Origin: Azospirillum fermentarium
GTDB taxonomy: Bacteria; Pseudomonadota; Alphaproteobacteria; Azospirillales; Azospirillaceae
NCBI RefSeq assembly: GCF_025961205.1
Contig: NZ_JAOQNH010000002.1
Location: 829,501 to 893,500, forward strand
Direction of reading: 5' to 3'
DNA: 64,000 nucleotides
Part shown: positions 23,877 to 31,277 of the stretch, in pieces
How the letters are laid out: each line of letters opens with the position of its first letter
Position numbering within the stretch: the first letter of the stretch is position 1
The notes under the pieces: model-generated
Seen by the model: the letters and a program-made list of their open reading frames with translations, nothing else
Database searches by the model: none
What the model was told of the DNA's origin: nothing
Made by a program: the position numbers and the translations under genes

Positions 23877-25163
23877 TTACGCGGAGACCAGTTCCTCCAG
23901 CGCGCCCTCGATCACCGCCAGACCCTCGTCGATCAGCGCGTCCGAGGCGGTCAGCGGCACCAGGATGCGGATGACGTTGCCGTAGGTACCGCAGGACAGC
24001 AGGATCAGGCCCTTGTCCGCCGCCTTCTGCACCAGCGCCTTGGTCAGTTCCGGGGCCGGTTCCTTGGTGCCGCGGTCCTTGACCAGTTCCACCGCGATCA
24101 TGGCGCCCAGGCCGCGCACGTCGCCGATGCACGACAGGCTGTTGCGCTGGGCCATGGTCTTGAAGCGGGTGGTGATGCGCTCGCCGATGGTGTTGGCGCG
24201 GTCGATCAGCTTTTCTTCCTCGATGGCTTCCAGCACCGCCAGACCGGCGGCGCAGGCCAGCGGGCTGCCGGCGTAGGTGCCGCCCAGGCCGCCGGGAATG
24301 GGCGCGTCCATGATCTCCGCCTTGCCGGTCAGGGCCGAGATGGGGAAGCCGCCGCCCAGGCTCTTGGCCATGGTCATCAGGTCGGGCACCACGCCCGCGT
24401 GCTCCACCGCGAACAGCTTGCCGGTGCGGGCGAAGCCGGTCTGGATCTCGTCCACCACCATCACGATGCCGTGCTGGTCGCAGATGGCGCGGACCTTCTG
24501 GAGGAATTCCGGCGGGGCGATGTTGAACCCGCCCTCACCCTGCACCGGCTCGACGATGATGGCGGCGACGCGGGTGGCCTCGATGTCGGTCTTGAACAGG
24601 TTTTCCAGCGCCTTGATGCTGTCGTCCACCGACACGCCGCGATAGGCGTTGGGGAACGGCACGTGGAACACCTCCGACGGGAAGGGGCCGAAGCCGACCT
24701 TGTACGGGGCGACCTTGCCGGTCAGCGCCATGGTCATCAGCGTGCGGCCGTGGAAGCCGCCGGCAAACGAGATCACGCCCGGACGGCCGGTGTGGGCGCG
24801 GGCCACCTTCACGGCGTTTTCCACCGCTTCCGCACCCGTGGTGAAGAAGCCGGTCTTCTTGGCGTGGGTGCCGGGGGTCAGGTCGTTCAGCTTTTCCGCC
24901 AGCGCCACGAAGGATTCGTACGGCGTGACCATGAAGCAGGTGTGGGTGAAGGCGTCGGCCTGCTTCTTCACCGCGTCCATCACCTTCGGGTGACGGTGGC
25001 CGGTGTTGAGCACCGCGATGCCGCCCGCGAAGTCGATGAAGCGGCGGCCCTCGACGTCCCACACCTCGGCGTTTTCCGCCCGCTCCACATACACGGGCAG
25101 CATGTTGGAGATGCCACGGACCACAGCGGCATCGCGCCGCGCCTGAAGCGACTGGTTGCTCAT
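23877..25163 (-). CDS. gabT: 4-aminobutyrate aminotransferase
   Basis: PLP enzyme transferring the amino group of GABA to 2-oxoglutarate, giving succinate semialdehyde and glutamate. The 428-residue protein is a class III aminotransferase: cofactor-phosphate loop TTGAEAVENAVKVAR (109-122), FHGRT (138-141), D238 in VVDEIQTGF for the pyridine nitrogen, Schiff-base lysine K267 in MTMAKSLGGGFP, and GTYAGSPLACAA. Start ATG 25163 has GAGGG ahead. It is downstream of gabD on the same strand, 163 bp away, with two hairpins between. Its product is the GabD substrate. Confidence 0.95.
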   Translation of the reverse strand: MSNQSLQARRDAAVVRGISNMLPVYVERAENAEVWDVEGRRFIDFAGGIAVLNTGHRHPKVMDAVKKQADAFTHTCFMVTPYESFVALAEKLNDLTPGTHAKKTGFFTTGAEAVENAVKVARAHTGRPGVISFAGGFHGRTLMTMALTGKVAPYKVGFGPFPSEVFHVPFPNAYRGVSVDDSIKALENLFKTDIEATRVAAIIVEPVQGEGGFNIAPPEFLQKVRAICDQHGIVMVVDEIQTGFARTGKLFAVEHAGVVPDLMTMAKSLGGGFPISALTGKAEIMDAPIPGGLGGTYAGSPLACAAGLAVLEAIEEEKLIDRANTIGERITTRFKTMAQRNSLSCIGDVRGLGAMIAVELVKDRGTKEPAPELTKALVQKAADKGLILLSCGTYGNVIRILVPLTASDALIDEGLAVIEGALEELVSA

Positions 25164-25257
25164 AACGATCCCTCGGAGGTTGGGGCGTGCGGGGGCGTTC
25201 CCTGGCCCGGGCACGGGTGGGTTTTTTGGAAAGGCGAAGAACAATGAGACAGGTTTT

Positions 25258-25314
25258 ATGAAGGGGGCGCTGCCCCCTTCATGCTTCCCCCACCAAGGGC
25301 CGGAAGGCCCTTGG
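25258..25314. repeat. Two tandem perfect hairpins between gabD and gabT
   Basis: Hairpin 1: ATGAAGGGGGC/GCCCCCTTCAT, 11-bp stem (25258-25282). Hairpin 2: CCAAGGGCC-GGAA-GGCCCTTGG, 9-bp stem (25293-25314). They lie 3' of gabD, 12 bp from its stop. No T-run follows, so partial termination or mRNA stabilisation is likelier than full termination. The second resembles REP-type elements. Confidence 0.65.
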
Positions 25315-25326
25315 AACCCTCTGGAA

Positions 25327-26787
25327 TCAGGCGCCGAGGCCCATGCAGAGGTATTTGATTTCCATGAAATCGTCGATGCCGTAGCGGGAGCCCTCGCGGC
25401 CGATGCCGCTTTCCTTCACGCCGCCGAACGGGGCGACTTCGTTGGAAATGATGCCCTCGTTGATGCCGACGATGCCGTACTCCAGACCTTCGGCAACCCG
25501 CCACACGCGGCCCAGGTTGGTCGAATAGAAATAGGCGGCAAGCCCGAATTCGGTGTCGTTGGCCATGCGGATCGCCTCTTCCTCCGTCTCGAAACGGAAC
25601 AGCGGCGCCACCGGGCCGAAGATCTCTTCCCGCGCCACGCGCATATCGGTGGTCACGCCGGTCACCACCGTGGGTTCGAAGAAGGTCTGGCCCATGGCGT
25701 GGCGCTTGCCGCCGGTCACCACCGTCGCACCCTTCGACACCGCGTCGGACAGCAGTTCCTCCACCTTGGCGACCGCGGGTTCGTTGATCATCGGACCCTG
25801 CTGGATGCCGGCCTCGGCACCGTTGCCCACGCGGATGGCCTTCACGGCTTCCGCCAGCTTGGCGGCGAAGGCGTCGTACACGCCCGCCTGCACCAGCAGA
25901 CGGTTGGCGCACACGCAGGTCTGGCCGGAATTGCGGTACTTCGACGCCATGGCGCCCTGCACCGCCGCGTCCAGATCGGCGTCGTCGAACACGATGAACG
26001 GCGCGTTGCCGCCCAGTTCCAGCGACACCTTCTTCACCGTGCCGGCGCACTGGCGCATCAGAATCTTGCCGACTTCGGTGGAGCCGGTGAACGACACCTT
26101 GCGCACGATGGGGTTGCCGGTCAGCTCACCCCCGATGGCCGGGGCGTCCATGCCGGTGATGATATTAAACACCCCGGCCGGAATCCCCGCACGCTCGGCC
26201 AGCACGGCCAGAGCCAGCGCCGACAAGGGCGTGTCTTCCGCCGGCTTGATCACCACGGGGCAGCCGGCGGCCAGCGCCGGCGCCACCTTGCGGGTGATCA
26301 TGGCGTTGGGGAAGTTCCACGGCGTGATGGCACCCACCACCCCGATCGGCTCCTTCAGCACCACCAGACGGGTGCCGTGCTTGTGGGTGGGGATCACGTC
26401 GCCATAGACGCGCTTGCCCTCCTCCGCGAACCATTCGATGAAGCTGGCGCCGTACATCACCTCGCCGCGGGCCTCGGTCAGGGGCTTGCCCTGCTCGGCG
26501 GTCATCAACTGGGCCAGGTCTTCCTGGGCGGCCAGGATCAGGTTGTACCACGTGCGCAGGATGACGGCGCGTTCCTTGGCGGTCTTGGCCCGCCACGCCG
26601 GCCACGCGGCGTTGGCGGCGGCAATCGCCTCGCGCGTTTCGTCAGCGCCCAGGTCGGCCACATGGGCCAGAACCTCACCCGTCGCCGGGTTGGTCACGGG
26701 GAACGTGCGGCCGCCGGGACCGTCGCGCCACGCGCCGTTGATGTAGGATTGCGTGCGAAGAAGGGCCGAATCGCTGAGCGTCACCAT
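25327..26787 (-). CDS. gabD: Succinate-semialdehyde dehydrogenase
   Basis: Oxidises succinate semialdehyde to succinate with NAD(P)+. The 486-residue aldehyde dehydrogenase has the WNFPNAM motif (158-163), the FTGSTEVGK cofactor loop (233-241), the general base E257 in LELGGN and the catalytic C291 in NSGQTCVC; C293 matches the second cysteine seen in GabD enzymes. Start ATG 26787 has GGGAAG about 10 bp upstream; an ATG six codons earlier lacks a ribosome site. It is divergent from an XRE-cupin regulator across 202 bp and feeds into the TCA cycle together with gabT. Confidence 0.95.
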   Translation of the reverse strand: MVTLSDSALLRTQSYINGAWRDGPGGRTFPVTNPATGEVLAHVADLGADETREAIAAANAAWPAWRAKTAKERAVILRTWYNLILAAQEDLAQLMTAEQGKPLTEARGEVMYGASFIEWFAEEGKRVYGDVIPTHKHGTRLVVLKEPIGVVGAITPWNFPNAMITRKVAPALAAGCPVVIKPAEDTPLSALALAVLAERAGIPAGVFNIITGMDAPAIGGELTGNPIVRKVSFTGSTEVGKILMRQCAGTVKKVSLELGGNAPFIVFDDADLDAAVQGAMASKYRNSGQTCVCANRLLVQAGVYDAFAAKLAEAVKAIRVGNGAEAGIQQGPMINEPAVAKVEELLSDAVSKGATVVTGGKRHAMGQTFFEPTVVTGVTTDMRVAREEIFGPVAPLFRFETEEEAIRMANDTEFGLAAYFYSTNLGRVWRVAEGLEYGIVGINEGIISNEVAPFGGVKESGIGREGSRYGIDDFMEIKYLCMGLGA

Positions 26788-26829
26788 GAAGACACCGCTT
26801 CCCATCTCAAAGGTTCGTGGACGGAACAG

Positions 26830-26858
26830 AGCTTACGCGCGTTTAATAATTTAAACAA
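26830..26858 (-). promoter_or_regulatory. gabD promoter with palindromic operator in its spacer
   Basis: On the minus strand: TTGTTT, a 17-bp spacer, TAAGCT. A perfect inverted repeat GTTTAA-TAAT-TTAAAC (26841-26856) overlaps the -35 and spacer. It is the only clear palindrome in the gabD/XRE intergenic region, and is the best candidate site for the divergent regulator. Confidence 0.5.
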
Positions 26859-26989
26859 CACCCGTCGTGTGCCCAACCGCTTTTTGATGACGGATTTTCT
26901 GGAATAAGGTAGCGTTTCCAAGGGGAAAGGCAATCGCCATCCCGGGGGGCGCCAACACGCCCGCCGGGGCAGAGGGGGAGAAGGGTACG

Positions 26990-27574
26990 GTGGATGCGTC
27001 CATGGATTTCGACGTCGGCATACGGCTGAAGCAGGTGCGGGAGGCCAACGGCCTGTCGCAGCGCCAATTGGCCCAGCGGGCCGGGGTCACCAACGGCACC
27101 ATCTCGCTGATCGAACAGAACCGCTGCAGCCCGTCGGTGTCGTCCCTGCGCAAGGTGTTGCAGGGCATCCCCATGACATTGGCCGAATTCTTCACCACCG
27201 AGGATCTGCCGCCGCGCGAACAGATCTTCTACCGCCGGGACGAGCTGATCGAACTGACCAGCATCCCGGTCAAGGGCAAGGTGGGACAGATCTCGTTCCG
27301 GCAGGTGGGCGACCTGCGTGGACGGAATCTCCAGGTGCTGCACGAACGCTACGCCCCCGGTGCCGACACCGGCGGGCGCACCATGCTGCAGCACGAATCG
27401 GAAGAGGGCGGCATCGTCATCCGCGGCGAGATCGAACTGACCGTCGGCGACCGCAAGGAGATTTTGAAGGCCGGCGACGCCTATCTCTTCGACAGCCGCA
27501 TCCCCCACCGCTTCCGCAACATCAGCGGCGAGGAGTGCGAGATCATCAGCGCCTGCACGCCGCCGTACCTGTAA
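26990..27574 (+). CDS. XRE-cupin transcriptional regulator (PuuR-like)
   Basis: A 194-residue regulator. An N-terminal lambda-repressor-type helix-turn-helix (about 10-62, LKQVREANGLSQRQLAQRAGVTNGTISLIEQ) is followed by a linker and a C-terminal cupin domain (about 110-190, ending GDAYLFDSRIPHRFRN). This layout is that of PuuR and related regulators of putrescine/GABA and amino acid catabolism. The GTG start at 26990 has AGAAGGG close upstream; ATG 27002 would be too far from it. It is divergent from gabD, so control of gabDT by a small ligand bound in the cupin is likely. Confidence 0.88.
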   Translation: MDASMDFDVGIRLKQVREANGLSQRQLAQRAGVTNGTISLIEQNRCSPSVSSLRKVLQGIPMTLAEFFTTEDLPPREQIFYRRDELIELTSIPVKGKVGQISFRQVGDLRGRNLQVLHERYAPGADTGGRTMLQHESEEGGIVIRGEIELTVGDRKEILKAGDAYLFDSRIPHRFRNISGEECEIISACTPPYL

Positions 27575-27583
27575 CGGTGCGCC

Positions 27584-28252
27584 TTACCCGGCCTTGGTCC
27601 CGTTCAGGAACAGCGCCACCGCCTGCCGGACATAGCGGTCCAGTTCCTCCAGGGGCGGCAGGCGGTCGGGCATGATCAGGTGACGGATGATCAGGTTGCC
27701 GGTGACCATGCCCAGAAACGCCTGCGCCGCGTCGCGCGGGTTGGCGATGCGCAGCACCCCGGCGTCGGACAGGCCCTGCAGGTAATCGGCCAGACGGGTC
27801 ACCGCCGTGTCCGGCCCGATGCGGAAGAAGGAATCGGCGACGTCGGGAATCCGCGCCCCCTCCGCGATCAGGATGCGCAGGACCGACACGACCCGCTCGC
27901 TCAGCAACTCCCGCACCAGATGCAGCCCGAAGCAGGTCAGGCCGGTCTCGGGGGTCACCCCCTCGCCCGTGTGGGCGGCGCACAGCCCCTTGAGGATGTT
28001 GGTGCTGTTCTCCTCCATCATCGCGCGGAACAGCCCGGCCTTGTCGCCGAAATGCTCGTAGAGCGTGGCGCGGGAGCCGCCGGACTGGGCGATGATGTCG
28101 GTCAGCGTGGTCTTCTCGAACCCCTTTTCGATGAACAGGCGGCGGGCGGCGTCCAGCATCGCCTGCCGCCGCGCCAACCCGCGCGGGCCGGCGGTGGGCA
28201 GGGCGGCGGGCCCCCCTTCCCTGACGAGATCGTTCAGCGTGCTGTCACTCAT
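27584..28252 (-). CDS. TetR-family regulator (paralogue A)
   Basis: A 222-residue TetR regulator. The helix-turn-helix region is GFEKTTLTDIIAQSGGSRATLYEHFGDKAGLFRAM, followed by a ligand-binding domain of the AcrR/TetR_C type. It is clearly related to the TetR protein at 29207-29899: both share GGSR-TLY-HFGDK-GLFRAMMEE and a similar C-terminal end. Start ATG 28252 is the first methionine before the family-like sequence. It lies downstream of the universal stress protein and is convergent with the XRE-cupin gene, 9 bp away. Confidence 0.87.
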   Translation of the reverse strand: MSDSTLNDLVREGGPAALPTAGPRGLARRQAMLDAARRLFIEKGFEKTTLTDIIAQSGGSRATLYEHFGDKAGLFRAMMEENSTNILKGLCAAHTGEGVTPETGLTCFGLHLVRELLSERVVSVLRILIAEGARIPDVADSFFRIGPDTAVTRLADYLQGLSDAGVLRIANPRDAAQAFLGMVTGNLIIRHLIMPDRLPPLEELDRYVRQAVALFLNGTKAG

Positions 28253-28337
28253 GCGTGCGTTCCCTGGCCGGCGGCGTGGCCGGCTTTCCCTTCCCTCTGG
28301 GCTTACCCGCCCCACTCCCGGCGGGCAAGCCTTGGCC

Positions 28338-29174
28338 TCATGTGGACAACAAAATCGGCAGCCCGGCCTTCGCCAGCACCGTACGGGTGGTGCCGCCGAA
28401 CACGAATTCGCTGAGCCGCGTGCGGCCATAGGCCCCCATCACCAGCAGGTCGGCGTCCACCGTGCGTGCGTGCTCCAGCAGGACGGTGCCGGCATCGCTG
28501 CCCCGCCGCTGGTCCAGCACCACCGGCACCCCGTGGCGGGCCAGATGACGGGACATGTCGGCGCCGGGGTCGGCGCCCAGCGGGCCGTTCAGGTGCCCGT
28601 CGGGAACCACCGCCAGATGCACCGTTTCCGCCGCCATCAGGAAGGGCATGGCGTGCGCGATGGCCGTCGTCGCCTCGCGGCTGCCGTTCCACCCCACCAC
28701 GATCCGGCGGGGCAGCCGCTCCGGTGGCCAGTCCAGCGGCAGCAGCAGCGTCGGGCGGCCCGAGGCGAAGATCACCTCCACCGCCAGGCCGACCACCCGC
28801 TTGCGGCCCGTGGACCGCGGCGGCGGACCGACGATGGCGAGGCTGGCGTGACGGGCGTGCAGCATCAGCCCGTCCTCGTCCTCGTGGGTCGCCACCCGCC
28901 ATTCGGCGCTGAGACCCGCGGCGGCGGTGATGGTGTCGAACCGCTGCTGCGCATGGGCCGCCGCCGCGTGGGTCGCGGCGTGGTGCCGGCGCAGCATGGT
29001 CTCCAGCCCGGCGCCGCGGGCAAAGGCGTTGGCGGGGACGAAATCCAGCCGCCCGGCGGCGAACACCGCGGTCAGGTGCGCCTGCCACCGTTCCGCCAGG
29101 GCGGCGGCATAGGTCAGGCGGGCGGTCTGTTCCTGTTCGTCCTCGATGAAGACAACGATGTCCTTGGGCGCCAC
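28338..29174 (-). CDS. Tandem universal stress protein (UspA family)
   Basis: A 278-residue protein with two Usp domains. The first (1-140) is divergent. The second (about 150-278) has the strand IVVGWNGSREAT and the ATP-binding motif VMGAYGRTRLSEFVFGGTTRTVL (G-2x-G-9x-G-S/T type). The GTG start at 29174 has GAGGATT ahead; the frame continues upstream without similarity. It lies between two TetR paralogues on the same strand, 32 bp after the second one, so it may be co-transcribed with the AcrR-like gene. Confidence 0.87.
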   Translation of the reverse strand: MAPKDIVVFIEDEQEQTARLTYAAALAERWQAHLTAVFAAGRLDFVPANAFARGAGLETMLRRHHAATHAAAAHAQQRFDTITAAAGLSAEWRVATHEDEDGLMLHARHASLAIVGPPPRSTGRKRVVGLAVEVIFASGRPTLLLPLDWPPERLPRRIVVGWNGSREATTAIAHAMPFLMAAETVHLAVVPDGHLNGPLGADPGADMSRHLARHGVPVVLDQRRGSDAGTVLLEHARTVDADLLVMGAYGRTRLSEFVFGGTTRTVLAKAGLPILLST

Positions 29175-29206
29175 GGCAATCCTCGGCAAAGCTTGGGGTG
29201 AGAAAC

Positions 29207-29899
29207 TCAGTGACCGGCGGGGCCGATACCGTGGAGAACCATGCGCACGCAGGCGCGCACATAGCGCTCCACCTCGTCCATCGCCACCGGGGCGTCGGGC
29301 AGGATCAGCCGCTTCAGCAGCAGATGCCCCACCACCATCCCGCCGAACGCGCGGGCCGCCACCGCCGGGTCGTCGATGCGCAGGTGCCCCGCCGCCGCCA
29401 GATCCTGGAAACAGCGGGTCAACTGTTCGTCGGTCTGTTCCGGGCCGACGTGGAAAAAGGCTTCCACCAGATCGGGGATGCGCCCGCCCTCGGAAATCAG
29501 GGTGCGCAGGATCGCCATGGTTTCCGGCGTGTATAGGGTGCGGGCCAGATGCAGGCCGAACCGGGTCAGCCGCTCCTCCGCTCCTTCCGCCCCGGTGCCG
29601 GACGGGCGGGCGGGGGTGCGGGCCATCCCCTCCACAACCTGGGCGCAATGCTCCTCCATCATCGCGCGGAACAAGCCTTCCTTGTCACCGAAATGCTTGT
29701 AGAGCGTGGTGCGCGACCCGCCGGCCTGACGCAGCACATCGGTCAGGGAGGTGGCGGCGAACCCCTTTTCCACGAACAGCGCGGCCGCCGCGTCCAGCAG
29801 CGCCCGGCAGCGCGCCCAGCCCCGCGGGCGCGCCGGTGCCGCCGCGGCGGCTGCCGCCCTTGGGCCGTGTCTGGTATGGTTCAGCCCTGTTCCGGGCAT
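29207..29899 (-). CDS. TetR-family regulator of the RND pump (AcrR-like, paralogue B)
   Basis: A 230-residue TetR regulator with DNA-binding region GFAATSLTDVLRQAGGSRTTLYKHFGDKEGLF and a C-terminal ligand domain. Start ATG 29899 has AAGGGGG 8 bp upstream. It is divergent from the acrAB-type pump genes, and the 139-bp region between holds a 15-bp perfect palindrome within its own promoter. By analogy with AcrR-type regulators it should repress the pump and itself until a drug-like ligand binds. It is a paralogue of the TetR at 27584-28252. Confidence 0.88.
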   Translation of the reverse strand: MPGTGLNHTRHGPRAAAAAAAPARPRGWARCRALLDAAAALFVEKGFAATSLTDVLRQAGGSRTTLYKHFGDKEGLFRAMMEEHCAQVVEGMARTPARPSGTGAEGAEERLTRFGLHLARTLYTPETMAILRTLISEGGRIPDLVEAFFHVGPEQTDEQLTRCFQDLAAAGHLRIDDPAVAARAFGGMVVGHLLLKRLILPDAPVAMDEVERYVRACVRMVLHGIGPAGH

Positions 29900-29938
29900 G
29901 ACAGAACCCCCTTGCGCGGTGCATCGTCCAGAATGTAT

Positions 29939-29983
29939 CGTCCAGTACAGTGTACTGTATGAGACAGTACGTCTGGACGTCAA
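29939..29983 (-). promoter_or_regulatory. Operator/promoter between the TetR gene and the RND pump
   Basis: A perfect palindrome CAGTACA-G-TGTACTG (29943-29957) sits inside a wider inverted repeat CGTCCAG (29939-29945) / CTGGACG (29973-29979). The minus-strand promoter TTGACG-17 bp-ATACAG (29955-29983) overlaps both. A further GACAGTAC half-site follows at 29963-29970. This is the expected layout of a TetR-type autoregulatory operator. Confidence 0.7.
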
Positions 29984-30038
29984 GGCCGGCCGGGGACAGG
30001 CCCGATCAGGGATACGGACGAGGGACAGGGACTGAACG

Positions 30039-31262
30039 ATGGTCAAACCCAACCGAGCGATTCATCTGGCGCTTCTGGCGGCCCTGGCCGCCGCGCTGGC
30101 CGGCTGCCAGGACAAGAAGCAGGCTGCCGGCCCGGCCCCCGCCCCCGGCCCGGCAGAGGTGACCGTCACCACCATCCAGCCACAGGATCTGCCCGTCACC
30201 ACCGAACTGCCGGGCCGCACCGCCCCGTTCCGCGTGGCGGAAATCCGCCCCCAGGTCAGCGGCATCGTGCTGAAGCGCTTCTTCCAGGAAGGCAGCGACG
30301 TCAAGGCGGGCGAGCAGCTCTACCAGATCGACCCCGCGACCTATGAGGCCGCACTCGCCAGCGCGCAGGCCGACGTGCAGAAGGCGGAGGCGAACCTGCA
30401 GGCCGCCCGCAACAAGGCCGGGCGCTACGGCGATCTGGTCAGGAACAGCGTGGTCAGCAAACAGGATTACGACGACGTTCAGGCCACCTTGAAACAGAAC
30501 GAGGCGCAGTTGGCCGCGGCCAGGGCCTCGCTCAATCTGGCCCAGATCAACCTGAATTATACCAAGGTGTTCGCCCCCATCTCCGGCCGCATCGGCAAAT
30601 CGTCGGTGACCGAAGGGGCGCTGGTCACCGCCAATCAGGCGACGGCGCTGGCCACTGTCCAGCAGTTCGATCCCATCTATGTGGACGTGACCCAAACGGC
30701 GTCGCAGTTGATGGCACTGCGCGAGGCCATGGAAAGCGGGCGCATCCGCCCGGCGGAACCGGGGAAGATCCCCGTCTCCCTGCTGCTGGACGGCAGCGGC
30801 ACCCCCTACCCCATCCGGGGCGACCTGCAGTTCGCCGGCGTCACGGTGGATCCCGGCACCAGTTCGGTGCAGTTGCGCGCGGTCTTCCCCAACCCCAAGC
30901 AGGATCTGCTGCCCGGCCTGTTCGTGCGGGCGCGCATCGAGCAAGGCATCGCGGCGGGGGCCATCACCGTGCCCCAGGCCGCCGTCAGCCGCGGCCCCGA
31001 CGGGTCGGCGCGGGTGTGGGTGGTCGGCGACGGCAACAAGGTGGCGCCGCGCACCATCAAGACCGAACGCCCCGTCGGCAACGCCTGGCTGGTGTCCGAG
31101 GGGCTGACGCCTGGCGAGCGCATCGTGATCGAAGGGCTGCAAAAGGTGAAACCGGGGGCGGAGGTCAAGCCGGTGCCCCCGCCCAACACCGTGGCCGCCC
31201 TGCCCGACGGGGCGGGACCAAAGCTGCCCGACGGGGCCGGACCGAAGCCGGCGGCGAAGTAA
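30039..31262 (+). CDS. acrA: RND efflux periplasmic adaptor (AcrA/MexA family lipoprotein)
   Basis: Membrane-fusion subunit linking an inner-membrane RND pump to an outer-membrane channel. The 407-residue protein has a lipoprotein signal with lipobox LAGC (Cys about 23), so it is lipid-anchored. It then has a biotinyl-lipoyl half (LPGRTAPFRVAEIRPQVSGIV), an alpha-hairpin (about 100-165), the second lipoyl half (FAPISGRIGKSSVTEG) and a beta-barrel domain (PGLFVRARIEQG). The C-terminal tail carries a duplicated LPDGAGPK octapeptide, unusual for the family. It lies 15 bp before the pump gene. No TolC-type channel gene is in the window. Confidence 0.93.
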   Translation: MVKPNRAIHLALLAALAAALAGCQDKKQAAGPAPAPGPAEVTVTTIQPQDLPVTTELPGRTAPFRVAEIRPQVSGIVLKRFFQEGSDVKAGEQLYQIDPATYEAALASAQADVQKAEANLQAARNKAGRYGDLVRNSVVSKQDYDDVQATLKQNEAQLAAARASLNLAQINLNYTKVFAPISGRIGKSSVTEGALVTANQATALATVQQFDPIYVDVTQTASQLMALREAMESGRIRPAEPGKIPVSLLLDGSGTPYPIRGDLQFAGVTVDPGTSSVQLRAVFPNPKQDLLPGLFVRARIEQGIAAGAITVPQAAVSRGPDGSARVWVVGDGNKVAPRTIKTERPVGNAWLVSEGLTPGERIVIEGLQKVKPGAEVKPVPPPNTVAALPDGAGPKLPDGAGPKPAAK

Positions 31263-31277
31263 GGCGGGACCATCCCC

